From Chitinophagaceae bacterium (GTDB taxonomy: Bacteria > Bacteroidota > Bacteroidia > Chitinophagales > Chitinophagaceae), in NCBI GenBank assembly GCA_016721085.1, contig JADKJI010000034.1, positions 1 through 63,914 of the forward strand: 63,914 nt of DNA, written 5' to 3'. Each line of letters starts with the position of its first letter. Within the stretch, counting starts at the first letter, position 1. The notes beneath the pieces are model-generated. The model was not told the origin of the DNA. It did no database searches and saw only the letters and a list, made by a program, of their open reading frames with translations. The translations under genes were made by a program, and so were the position numbers. This document shows positions 54,562-63,840 of this stretch, piece after piece.

Positions 54562-54735
54562 GGGGTGTATTTAGTGGAAGCAATATCAGGGAAGCAGAGG
54601 TTTGCGAAGCAGGTGGTTAAAAATTAAAAAGTCAAAATTTTAAATTCAAAAGTAAAAAGTTAAAAGTCAAAATGGTTTACAGTCCGAAAGATTGTAACCC
54701 ATTTTAACTTTTGACTTTTTAAATCTGACTTTGCT
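54562..54735 (+). repeat. duplicated 3' end of the T9SS sorting domain with its terminator
   Basis: GTGTATTTAGTGGAAGCAAT and the rest of the last ~57 coding bases of the 50889 gene recur here, followed by the same AAAGTCA heptamers and the GTTACAGTCC...GTAACCC hairpin. It joins directly to a TGCTTGGACCAGAT boundary. Translated, it gives GVYLVEAISGKQRFAKQVVK. Confidence 0.85.
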
Positions 54736-54744
54736 ACATGCTCT

Positions 54745-54961
54745 TGGCGCAAGCATGTCCAAAAGGTGAATACAGAGGATTGATAATTTCGGAAATCCTT
54801 TTGGACCGGCTTGTGCCTGATTTGAAACAAGTGTAAAAAATAGATACTTCTAAATATGAAATAGCAGTGATGTTAGCTTCCTTTAGCAAGGCACAAGCCG
54901 ATCCATAGGGATGTCTGATTATTTAAACACTCCAAATTTACCCTTTGGAAATGCTTGCGAT
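54745..54961. repeat. REP pair (BIME-like), copy c
   Basis: REP 5 (54745-54817) and the inverted, more diverged REP 6 (54890-54960). The spacer matches that of copy b. A diverged boundary motif (TGCTTGGATCAGTTAGG) follows at about 55010. I see no gene in 54963-55102. Confidence 0.82.
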
Positions 54962-55102
54962 AAGATCATGTTTGTTAAGAGTTCGGTTCTTGAAACCAGA
55001 AGGGGGTTAACTGCTTGGATCAGTTAGGAGAACTGCATATGCCTAATGAAACTTCGACAAGAAAGTGGAATTACCTTTATTTTCTTTTTGATTTTACTCT
55101 AA

Positions 55103-55501
55103 TCAGATAACATTCTTTTGTAAATGGCAGCCGATACAATTTTTATTTTTAATTAAATAAGCATCACAAATGGGCCATTCGGTGAATTTCTTTCTAGGTC
55201 TAATTTTAGAGCCAAAATCCTTTATGAATTCCTCTGAATAATTAGCACTTAAATCTTCATTAAACTCTTTAGAATAAATAAAAATCGTATCCTTAACTTT
55301 CGCCCACTCACCAAAAACAGTATCAGGAGGTGGATATATAATATAATAACATGTTTTGTCGGGTCGAAATGAAATTATAACACTTGGCTCACCATACAAC
55401 CAACATTTAGAATAATATACATCCTGATTCTTAATATTCTTAAAACTAGAACATTTTGAAAATAAGAATAAAATGCAAAACAAAAATAATAATAATCTCA
55501 T
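55103..55501 (-). CDS. lipoprotein, probable immunity protein
   Basis: The 132-residue protein has a lipoprotein signal (LLLFLFCILFLFSKCSS) with a lipobox Cys at about residue 17 and a beta-rich body (FRPDKTCYYIIYPPPDTVFGEW). Its ATG lies 2 bp after the stop of the HEFKH toxin-like gene, the usual position of an immunity gene, and periplasmic anchoring fits protection against an envelope-acting toxin. No family recognised. Confidence 0.6.
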   Translation of the reverse strand: MRLLLFLFCILFLFSKCSSFKNIKNQDVYYSKCWLYGEPSVIISFRPDKTCYYIIYPPPDTVFGEWAKVKDTIFIYSKEFNEDLSANYSEEFIKDFGSKIRPRKKFTEWPICDAYLIKNKNCIGCHLQKNVI

Positions 55502-55503
55502 AA

Positions 55504-56068
55504 TTACTGATGTTTATAATAAGTTTTCCCATTTATTCTAAATGCTGTATGTGTATTATCTGCTGTATGTTGAAGTCTTCTTTCCCTAACCTCTTTACTT
55601 ACCGAGGGATCTGAAATAAGAGCATGAATTTCAGGGATTGTATTTGCATTAACAGGCCCTACTTGAAGATTTTTATAATCATCTGGCCAAATTATTAATA
55701 TTATATCTATCTTTTTTTCCCATCGAATTCCCTCTTTGATATGCAGCCAATTCATCAAATTTATCATAAAAGAAATTTGGATATGCGTAACCAAGTATTT
55801 CCATACCTACGCTATATTCTCCAATTTCGAATTGATATGCATGCTTAAACTCATGCGCTGCATCTGCAGCATTTGATCCAGATGCCATTTTAATAACAAA
55901 CATACCATTTGAAAAATCAAAAGTAGCTGCAGATCGAGATGTGCCAGTTCCACGAATTGGACCAACATCACTATATTCATCAGATACCTTTACCCCCATC
56001 TGGTCCAAGCAGCCTATCCGAACTCTCATCACACTTGCTCCTGGCGCAAGCATGTCCAAAGGGCGCAT
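55504..56068 (-). pseudogene. polymorphic-toxin C-terminal tip with HEFKH motif, one frameshift
   Basis: The frame opens in REP DNA (CLDQMG is the translated boundary motif), then reads GPIRGTGTSRSAATFDF, AAHEFKHAYQFEIGEYS and KFDELAAYQRG. After one frameshift near 55687 it continues WPDDYKNLQVGPVNANTIP to NTHTAFRINGKTYYKHQ. The HExxH-like motif (HEFKH) followed by a downstream Glu resembles metallopeptidase-type C-terminal domains found at the ends of RHS/YD-repeat proteins. No RHS core is present, so this is an orphan tip. A lipoprotein gene follows 2 bp after its stop. Confidence 0.6.
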
Positions 56069-56114
56069 ACAGAGACCAGATAGTTTCGGAAACCCCTTTG
56101 GACCGGCTTGTGCC
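56042..56114. repeat. single REP (REP 7) at the 3' side of the RAYT gene
   Basis: GGCGCAAGCATGTCCAAAGG pairs with CCCCTTTGGACCGGCTTGTG. It lies 33 bp beyond the RAYT stop and is preceded by the ATCTGGTCCAAGCAG boundary at 55998. Confidence 0.88.
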
Positions 56115-56146
56115 TGAAATTAAACAATTAAATATAAAAAATGCCA

Positions 56147-56707
56147 TTAGATAAACAATGGTTCTAAAAGACTCACATCTACCAGTCCCCTACTTACAAA
56201 ATAATCGCCAGCACTACTATATAGAAAATCTTCCGGCCTGGAAACAAATCCAGCTTCTACAGGATTATCATGAATGTAATTCAACTTCTGCCATGCCATT
56301 TTTGGTGTCTTCAGCTCAATGGGATGATTGTCTTGTTGCCATAATTGAAAAGCTACATTATTTGAATTCTTCTTTCCGGCACTTGTCATAATCTCTAACA
56401 TCCATTCCCTACGACTTTCAGAACGATTTGTCTCTATCACTTTCCGCAATTCCTTTGAAGTATAGCCTTTCATATCCTGCATTATTTGGGCTAATGGCTG
56501 TCCGTGGCTTCCGACAATCATATGAATATGACTGGTCATAATCACCCAGCCATAAATTTCCAAACCCTTGGTCTTCTGGCAATGCTTCCAACTTTCTAAA
56601 ATGATTTGACGGTATTCTTCTCTGATGAACAAATCAATTCAGCCTACAACTGCATAACTAATAAAGTACAACTTATCATTGTCGCGAAATTTGTATTTCC
56701 GGCTCAT
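56147..56707 (-). pseudogene. REP-associated tyrosine transposase (RAYT) with one in-frame TGA
   Basis: From the ATG at 56707 the product reads MSRKYKFRDNDKLYFISYAVVG, then TGA (56639-56641), then IDLFIREEYRQIILESW. RAYT proteins have Trp at this point (VVGWIDLF), so a TGG-to-TGA change explains the stop. Beyond it the gene is intact: HIH in MTSHIHMIV (about 60-62) is the HUH metal site and Tyr in LNYIHDNPVEAGFV (about 144) is the nucleophile. Full length would be ~186 residues, normal for the IS200-related Y1 family. RAYTs cut and join REP hairpins, and nine REPs surround this gene within 3.5 kb. Confidence 0.85.
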
Positions 56708-56889
56708 GGTTTTGAGACAAAATACTTTTGGACTTGCATTACTCAATGAGGAAAACATCATGGCTAATTGAAAATAACTTCAAAATTTAGTTTTCCCCTA
56801 AAATAATTTGAGTGTAAAGACAAAGAAATATGGGACAAGTGATTATTTTCCGTCAACGAATAATCACTAAACCATAAAATTTTTGATGC

Positions 56890-57175
56890 TGGCGCAAGCA
56901 TGTCCAAAGGGCGCATAAAGAGGCTGATAGTTTCGGGAAGCCCTTTGGACCGGCTTGTGCCTGAATAGAAGTAATCATATTCAAATGCAAATCTTCAAAT
57001 AGTTTTTATACAGATTTCAATTAAGTATAATCGGGAGTTTTTCCATAGAAAGAAGTATGCCATGGCACAAGCCGGTCCAAAGGGGTTTACTCATTTTGGA
57101 GTGCATTTATTAACCCTTTGGACATGCTTGCGCCAGCACCATGTATGATAAGAGTTAGGTGCTTGGACCAGATGG
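56890..57175. repeat. REP pair (BIME-like), copy d, upstream of RAYT
   Basis: REP 8 (56890-56961) and the inverted REP 9 (57064-57134), with the same spacer type as copy a, followed by a GTGCTTGGACCAGATGGAG boundary at about 57159. 56708-56889 shows no gene and should hold the RAYT promoter. Confidence 0.88.
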
Positions 57176-57225
57176 AGCATGTACCAGATGGAGTTAGAAT
57201 GGTTTAGTAATTTGATTTATTAACT

Positions 57226-57690
57226 TCATATACTTTGCTTCCCTGAATTATCAAAATATACAAAATATTTATACCCAAAATTGTGTAGCCCTTTAAATAA
57301 ATACCAACAATTACTTTTTAGTTTCCCAATTGTATCCATTGTGCATTCATTATACGTAGGAGGGACCCAAATACTGTCATTCAGTGGTAGGATTTCCCAT
57401 CTAATACCAGCCTGATTTTTATTAAAGAATAGCTTATCGCCCCATTTAAATTTCTTATCACTTACAGAAATAAACCTAAATTCAGCACTCTCTACATATC
57501 GAGTTGGGGGGAACTAAGTTATCTTTAGGAGAAATCTGTATTACTTTAAAATTTTTAATCCCTTCAGAATTATCAACAATAAAAAGGTATTAGTAATAAT
57601 AATTTTCCTAGTACTACATCCTAGCATTACAGTAAATACTACTGCAATAACTAATAAAACGTAATTACATATATGTAATTTCTGTCTCAA
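57226..57690 (-). pseudogene. lipoprotein remnant, probable immunity gene, two frameshifts
   Basis: Joined across two indels, the frame gives a lipoprotein: VLLVIAVVFTVMLGCSTR (lipobox Cys), then FIVDNSEGIKNFKVIQISP, RYVESAEFRFISVSDKKFKWGDKLFF, and ends KYFVYFDNSGKQSI. One break is in a run of six C near 57505. The probable TTG start (57690) overlaps the end of the upstream toxin-like frame, again the toxin-immunity order. Confidence 0.5.
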
Positions 57691-58283
57691 TTGAAGCTTT
57701 TAAAAGTTCATACGTTGCTTTTTGTTCAGCTGCTTTGATACTAAATAGTGCCTTAATCCAACTAACATTATAATTTTCTAAAGTAACTCTACTGTCTCGC
57801 ATGTCATCTGGGTTGTTTTATCTAAGTTCAAACTTTCCATTCTTGCAATTTTCCAGGTTTTATACCTAGCCAATGCACTTATCATTAATAATTGGCTTGA
57901 GGCTGATATCATAGTTTCAACTGAAGGGGTAGGTGCATTTGTTGTGGTTTTAACAGAAACGGAGAATTCGCTGAAAGAAATGCTTTAACTTCATTTACCA
58001 TCTGATTATCAGCGTCTAATGTTCGCGTATCTTCGATAAATCCTTGGTAATTCTCTGCTGGAGCTGCTTTAGCATAATTCATATCATGAGTCTTTGCAAT
58101 TGCATCAGCCTCGTCAATTGGCTTAAAAGAAAAATCATAATTCTCTTTGATTAAACCATATTTTCGTAATACTTCAGGTCAGAATATAATCCATGAAAAG
58201 CGATCTCACCTTTATTTGTATTTTGTCTCGAATCCCATTCCTCCTGCTCTAGCTTTTGACCCCATCTGCTCCAAGCAGCCCAT
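57665..58283 (-). pseudogene. polymorphic-toxin tip with HDxxY-type motif, several frameshifts
   Basis: The frame starts at the boundary motif (GCLEQMG) and, over about four frameshifts, reads GGMGFETKYK, then LIKENYDFSFKPIDEADAIA, KTHDMNYAKAAPAENYQGFI and EDTRTLDADNQMVNEVKAFL, ending IKALFSIKAAEQKATYELL...EITYM. DEADAIAKTHDMNY has the Asp/His-Asp/Tyr spacing of phospholipase A2-like toxin domains, but that match is tentative. It is followed by an overlapping lipoprotein remnant. Confidence 0.5.
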
Positions 58284-58331
58284 CCTAACTCTAATCATAC
58301 TTAATCCTGACACAAACAGGGCTTACTGAAA

Positions 58332-58799
58332 CTACTTAATTGACTGATGGAGCTTATGTTTTGCACTCTCTGGAACCACTTTCACTACTAATCCTTTGCC
58401 CTCAATAAAATCAACTTCCTTTTTACTTGGACGGCCACTAAAAGAATATTGCCATGTACTTGTCTTTCCATTCACAAAAAGAGTTATTTTAAATAGATGT
58501 GACCCGCGAATTTCTGCAAAACAGTATTGAACTAGCTGAACATCTGAGTAATTCACAACATATACTCTTTTATTACCCCGGAAACCTTTTCGTACTTCAA
58601 TAAAATTTTCGAAGAAATAAACCGAAGGCTTCAACCTGATAAATAAATAAACTCCTGCAATAACAATAACCCAAATAACTGGTATTAAAATAGGATAATT
58701 TAATACCCCAATTGTTCCCACCCCAATTAGAAAAAATGCCAAAATCAACAAATCACTGTATTGTGGACTATAGCTAAATATAAATTTAGACCTATTCAT
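58332..58799 (-). CDS. two-helix membrane protein with PH-like tail, immunity-like
   Basis: The 155-residue protein has two helices (about 15-33 and 38-54) followed by a beta-rich region that could be a PH-like domain (FENFIEVRKGFRGNKRVYVVNYSDVQLVQY). Its ATG overlaps the TGA of a short frame (NDNEFLTNDSTFK) that starts at the boundary motif at 58859. Intact, unlike its neighbours. Inner-membrane immunity protein is an inference from position. Confidence 0.5.
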   Translation of the reverse strand: MNRSKFIFSYSPQYSDLLILAFFLIGVGTIGVLNYPILIPVIWVIVIAGVYLFIRLKPSVYFFENFIEVRKGFRGNKRVYVVNYSDVQLVQYCFAEIRGSHLFKITLFVNGKTSTWQYSFSGRPSKKEVDFIEGKGLVVKVVPESAKHKLHQSIK

Positions 58800-58858
58800 T
58801 TAAATGTAGAATCATTAGTTAAAAACTCATTGTCATTACGGTTAACTTTATTTCCCCA

Positions 58859-58910
58859 ATCTGATCCAAGCATCCCTACCTAAACCCTTTTCAGACATGG
58901 TGCTAGTGCC
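58859..58910. repeat. boundary motif of the REP/cassette family, diverged
   Basis: AATCTGATCCAAGCATCCC matches the ATCTGGTCCAAGCAG boundary; the following ACATGGTGCTAGTGCCTG may be a ruined REP arm. A similar remnant lies at 58262-58320 (ATCTGCTCCAAGCAGCCCAT). Confidence 0.5.
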
Positions 58911-58969
58911 TGTAATTGTAAGGGATAGTCAAAATTAAAAGGATAGTTAATATAAATTTTCAAATAAAT

Positions 58970-59467
58970 CTACAATAATTCCTTTTCGCTCAATTGAAAG
59001 TCTTTTTCTAAGAATTTAGATATCCGTTTAGTAACATTCAAAATCTCGTCATATGTCAAATTATAATACAAAAGCATTTCATCATGACCGACAGTTAAAT
59101 AGAGATGCCCGTAAGTTTTAATCAAGGGCTCCCCTAAAAATTTATATACTATAAAATTTTTAAATTCATTTAAATCATAAACTTCTCTATCATTAAACTG
59201 ATAGCTATTCCCTGCTTTCGTAATTCCGACTTCTTGTACTTTAAAATAATAATGTAAAACAAAATTGCATAAATCAATCTATGGAAACAAGCAAAACAAT
59301 GACAGTTGTGGAAGCATAACTTCCTCCATATCGCAAGAATAAAATCAATGGAATTCCAAGGATTGAAATTGTTGCTATATACTAACTTGATCAACAAAAA
59401 AACTTACAGGTATAACTCTAACGATCAACTTGTCATCATTCTCAATAAAATTAATTCTAGTTTTCAT
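58970..59467 (-). pseudogene. broken small ORF, possible immunity gene
   Basis: An ATG at 59467 opens MKTRINFIENDDKLIVRVIP. After frameshifts the sequence continues SNNFNPWNSIDFIL and, in the last ~103 codons, NFVLHYYFKVQEVGITKAGN, SYQFNDREVYDLNEFKNFIV and YNLTYDEILNVTKRISKFL. The acidic, small character fits an immunity protein. No family recognised. Confidence 0.4.
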
Positions 59468-59511
59468 TAATTTTTACTATTCAATAAGTATGGTACAATG
59501 TATAAAGTACG

Positions 59512-60162
59512 TCAAAATTTAGGGGATGTTCCCAGACGCGGTTTTCTGTAAATATTAATTGTATCACCATTATCTAAATAAAAGGTATCATAAAAACCCT
59601 AGGCTCCAAGCTCAATGTATCAATATAACTGGCTTTAATATACATAGGGGAAACAGAATCTCTATGTTGCCAGTATTTGAAAGAACACAAACTCATATTG
59701 CTAAAAGTTGTATCTGGGATAACAGTCAATTTCACTAAACTATCCTGTTTTACTTTAATGTCAATACCAGTGAAACTTCGATGAAGATTAAAAAAGATAA
59801 AACATAATTAAAAAACTATCCTTTTTGAAATTTTTCCCATCAACAAATACTAGTGGTAGCCCAATAGTGGATAGCCTTGTACCCAAAGAATCAAAATTCT
59901 CGGCATAAGAATACCTATTGGAGTCAAAAAAATATTTGTAAGACTTAAGTATCTTGTTTGGGTAAAACTCATAATACCCTCCTTCATACTTCTCCCCTTT
60001 CAAATCGTAAATAATCAAATGAGTACTATCTTCACTGCCTACTATTGACCATTGCTTACCAATCACCTTCTGAACAGAATAATTATTTTCTTTTTGGTCA
60101 CTGCTCTTACAGCTTACAGAAAGTGCAATAAAGAATAGAAGCAAGAATTTAACTACAGTCAT
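59512..60162 (-). pseudogene. lipoprotein, frameshifted near its middle
   Basis: MTVVKFLLLFFIALSVSCKS is a lipoprotein signal with lipobox Cys. The body (WSIVGSEDSTHLIIYDLKGEKYEGGYYEFYPN) is intact until about 59795, where a run of six A shifts the frame; the other frame continues NLHRSFTGIDIKVKQDSLVK to LGTSPKF, with one more break near 59590. It starts 60 bp after a boundary remnant at 60222. Role unknown; position suggests another cassette member. Confidence 0.5.
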
Positions 60163-60221
60163 TATCTTCAAAAAAAGTAAATCAATGTAATCCCTATATC
60201 ATCAACCAAAACATTCTTAAC

Positions 60222-60396
60222 CCTATCTGGCCCAAGCAGCCCATCCTAACTCTCTTCATTCTTGCTCCTGACGCAAGCATAACAAGAGTTACTCGCTTGT
60301 ACTGTATGGGATAATTCAAAGTCAAAATGGTTTGTAATCTTTCAGATCGTAACCCATTTTGACTTTTAACTTTTGACTTTTGACTTTTTTAAACGC
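60222..60396. repeat. boundary/REP remnant and AAAGTCA hairpin (copy 3)
   Basis: TATCTGGCCCAAGCAGCCCA and GCTCCTGACGCAAGCATAAC are diverged pieces of a REP unit. Next, 60313-60396 repeats the AAAGTCAAAATGG...GTAACCCATTTTGAC hairpin with ACTTTTG heptamers, as at 53555 and 54630. It marks the left end of the frameshifted delta-60 gene and the right end of the cassette region. Confidence 0.65.
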
Positions 60397-60419
60397 CTAC
60401 AAGATTCAGTAACTCCCCC

Positions 60420-63338
60420 CTACTTCCAAACCACTTGCTTAAAATTCGCATTAGCTCCCAAATTAATAGTACCACCTGTTTCTACAGTCAGTTTTTTAAA
60501 ATGGATGATACCCATGTCGGATGTTACCGAAACCGTATGCCCTGGTTTAATTATTACTTCATCAGAAAATACCGGGATACAGTTGCAGTCCCAGGTACTT
60601 TTGGCATTCCAATTTCCAGAGGTAATCGAGGTAATAACTGGTTTAGGTGGACAAGTAGCTAAAATATTATAAACACCCAGATCAGCATTCTGTCCTTGCT
60701 GGGTAGCAGCCATTAAAAAACTACCATCAGGCTTCTGGGTAAGAAACAATTTGTAGGGAATAAAGGTTCAGATGGAAAGTAACTATTACGTCTGATTTGT
60801 ATGATATTATCCTGCCCTGCAGTTACAATTCCATAAGGGCACAAGCAATTTCATTATGTCCATTAATATCGACAAACACCATTCCTACATCCCATCCAAC
60901 GCCGGTATAAAAAAAGCTTGATATGGCAATACGACCATCGGCTGCTAAAATAAGAGATACCGGAATTGTTTCTAAATAAGGTAGTTGAAGATGGGCAGTC
61001 CCAAAGTAGTAGGATGGATTCGGAATGTTTCCGAAACTTCGGTCCATGATTCCATTGGGTTTTAATTTGTACAATATGATACCTCGGTAGTAATTTCCCC
61101 TAGCTGCAATAAGTTCATTATTTTGATTAGGGATCCCACCTGCCCTATCCTTCAGCGTTACTACCATTATGGATCCATCCGGCAATACCAGGAAGTCCTG
61201 TAAGTATTCCCCATAATTAGGTTCAATATTAAGATCGAAACTAGCTCTGGCGTATGCATATCCTCCACCAACATCTCCAAAGCCAAGGTCAGGTTCACCG
61301 TTCTGATTACATCTTAATATATAATTGAAAGAGGCATAAGACGATGCTGTGCCAACCAAAATTTTTCCATCTGGCTGTAGTTTAACTTTTATTGAAACAC
61401 CATTTGATGGGGCATTCAGGTTTAGTACCCCACTAGTAGCAAAGCTATTATCCAATGACCCATTCGGAAACAATCGTATCAATTGGGTTGGGAACAAAAC
61501 CAATATTTTATGATCCGCCTGTTCAACTATATCACGTATTGCTGATGGATACCCAATGACGCCTGGAAAATTTAATTTTGCTAATCCATTCACAGAAAAT
61601 CCAGAATCTATCTTTCCGGCAGAATCAACCATAATAAGAGCACTATCCTTATGGGACAATAAATATTTTTGATCTGAAGTCTGGTAGAAAACTCTTGTCC
61701 AACTATTATTACCTGATGGTTTAATTATCCTTCTACCTTTGTTTCCAAAGCTGGTATCAATTTTCCCTGAAGGATCCAGCATCGCCAAAGCAATTTTTTC
61801 ACTCTGTATACCCTCTGAAACAGTATTACTGGCCAGCAACATCCTGCCACTGTTTAAAGCAGCAAATCCCATTAAGCGGTCGGCGGAACCAAAATTATTA
61901 TTTGAGTCTGGATTTTGACGCCCAGAATTCAAGAACCGATAACTTTCTACTAATCCAGGCTCAGAAAATGATGACCCATCCCTTTTAGTACGAACTATCA
62001 AATGAGCATCAGCATAATCATATCTATCATGCAATCCAATCGCAGCAATATTTTGGTCGTAATCTATCACCAATTTAGCATCGAAAAAATAAATGTCAGG
62101 CCAAAGAGTTGTAGAACGGAAAGTTAATGGGGCAGCAAAACTTGAATCTATGGTTCCATCCTGATTAAGCCTGCAAATATCCAGATAACAGTACCTAAGA
62201 TTATTTACATGACAGCCTGCAACAGTTATAGTGTTGTTATCTGTAATTTTTATCCCACCAATGGCACCGGATACCCAACTGTCCCGCTGGTAAAAGAAAA
62301 TACCATTATTGGCAAAACTAGAATCAAGGGTACCATTGGGTTTAAGCCGGAAAATAATCCATGCCGATTTATTGTTGCTAAGCGAAACACTGCCGGAAAC
62401 AAGAATTTTATTATCTGGTTGTACTTCTAAACATCTTACATCATGGTTATCATACCCAAAATGGTTGAATAATCGCCCATTCACTGCAAAACTGCTATCC
62501 AACTTACCATCAGGTTTATACCGATAAATAACTGGTGCATTTCTATAAATAATGCCACCTCCTGAAAATGGAGCCTGCTCCGCTACCAAGGCACTAACCA
62601 ATAAATTGCCGTCTGATTGAATTGCCATTGGCATTCCGCTGCCTGGCTCTAAAAATGATGTTTCGCTACTAGCCTGAGGTATTAGAAATACCCCTCCATT
62701 AAAACTTGGATCAATAGTCCCATTATCATTCAACCTTAGCAACAAGGATCTGTCATCCAAATGAACAAATTCATACCATGCAGCCCTCATGGAGATAACT
62801 ATTTTCCCATCTGGCTGCAAAAGACCTGAACAGCCATATCCGCCAAGTCCTACCGGAGAAAAAATGAATTTTCCCTTAACACCAAAACTTGTATCAACTT
62901 CGCCATCAGGCAGCAGTCTTACTGCAACTACTGAAAGGGGACTTGTATATTTGTTAATCAAGCTTACCCCTGTAGCTGAAGTACCTATCAAGAGCATTCG
63001 TCCATCGGGGTATCGTACAATGTCTTCTACACTACTGCTGACTATTTGGGAAACCGTCCCAAAATCAAAAAAGCGGAATCCATTAACACCAAAACTGCTA
63101 TCATAATTGCCATTCTTTTGTAATCGCTGTACGGCAAATTCATTTTTAATACTTCCGCCTATAAGCATTTTGCCATCCGGCGTAACCTGAAAAGCCCGGG
63201 GGAAAAATAATCATCTCCTCTCTTTTCAATATTTACCAGAGTCCGTCCATTTTGACCAAATCCTGGGTTTAACGAGGAGGGTTGGGCGAAAAGGTTAAAA
63301 GTCAATAAGATAGAAACTAAAAACAGACTAAATCTCAT
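60420..63338 (-). pseudogene. delta-60-repeat surface protein, several frameshifts
   Basis: The signal peptide (MRFSLFLVSILLTFNLFAQP) starts at 63338. The main part (63168-60823) is one open frame of ~780 residues with about ten delta-60 repeats, each of the type PDGKxLVxG...NGxxDxSFGxNG, predicted to form a beta-propeller. A C-terminal domain (SGNWNAKSTWDCNCIPVFSDEV) lies in another frame at 60420-60749. Breaks lie near 63205 (C-run), 60835 and 60755. Probably exported and surface-bound; no sorting domain is clear at the end, so the gene may be incomplete. Confidence 0.7.
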
Positions 63339-63491
63339 ATCTAAAGTCTTGTATTAGGGGAATACTACAAATTTAATGGATTTTCCGGTTATAAGTGGCC
63401 GTTTGAACGTTCAAAATCGTCAACCATTCAGACTAATGCGCATATTGCAGACCCTCAGCATACGCACTTTAACTAGCATCCAAATAAATGC

Positions 63492-63840
63492 TTAACATAC
63501 TAACTGTGCCGCATTAATATCCTTAATAACTTTATCCATTACTTCCTTAGTCCACTTTGGGAAATAGGTTTGCTTCAAAACAATAGTTTCACCAGCACTG
63601 GATATCACTATTTTCAGATAAGGAGTATTCTTTCCTGAAGGAACAAGTTTCGAGTTGACCAACTGCAGCACAACAATTTCTTTAAAAAGGTCCTATCCTG
63701 CCATTTGAATTTAATAGTATTATTCACAATATCAATTTGATAAATATAAACCATACCATTAAACCATGTTTGCAACAAAGCGATAGATAAAAAAAACAAA
63801 CAGAAATGGTAAGAAATAGGAGAAAGTTGAACTAAAGAAC
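63492..63840 (-). pseudogene. small frameshifted ORF of unknown function
   Basis: A hydrophobic N-terminal segment (CLFFLSIALLQTWFNGMVYI) and YQIDIVNNTIKFKWQDRTFLK are followed, after a break in a run of A near 63685, by KLVPSGKNTPYLKIVISSAG, YFPKWTKEVMDKVIKDINAA and a stop. The N-terminus lacks a clear ATG. The rest of the window to 63914 shows no gene. Confidence 0.35.

Noticed and set aside
53648..57134. Repeated hairpins as a CRISPR array
   Set aside because: Units alternate in orientation, spacing is irregular (72 bp to over 1 kb), spacers are themselves repeated, and no cas gene is present. REP/RAYT explains them better.
53648..57134. REPs as integron attC sites
   Set aside because: The hairpins bound gene cassettes, but no integrase is visible and the RAYT gene is embedded among them. 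Kept only as an analogy.
59170..59397. 75-codon minus-strand frame as a separate Cys-rich protein
   Set aside because: The better reading joins its start with the longer frame ending at 58970 through a frameshift; the Cys-rich part looks like an out-of-frame segment.
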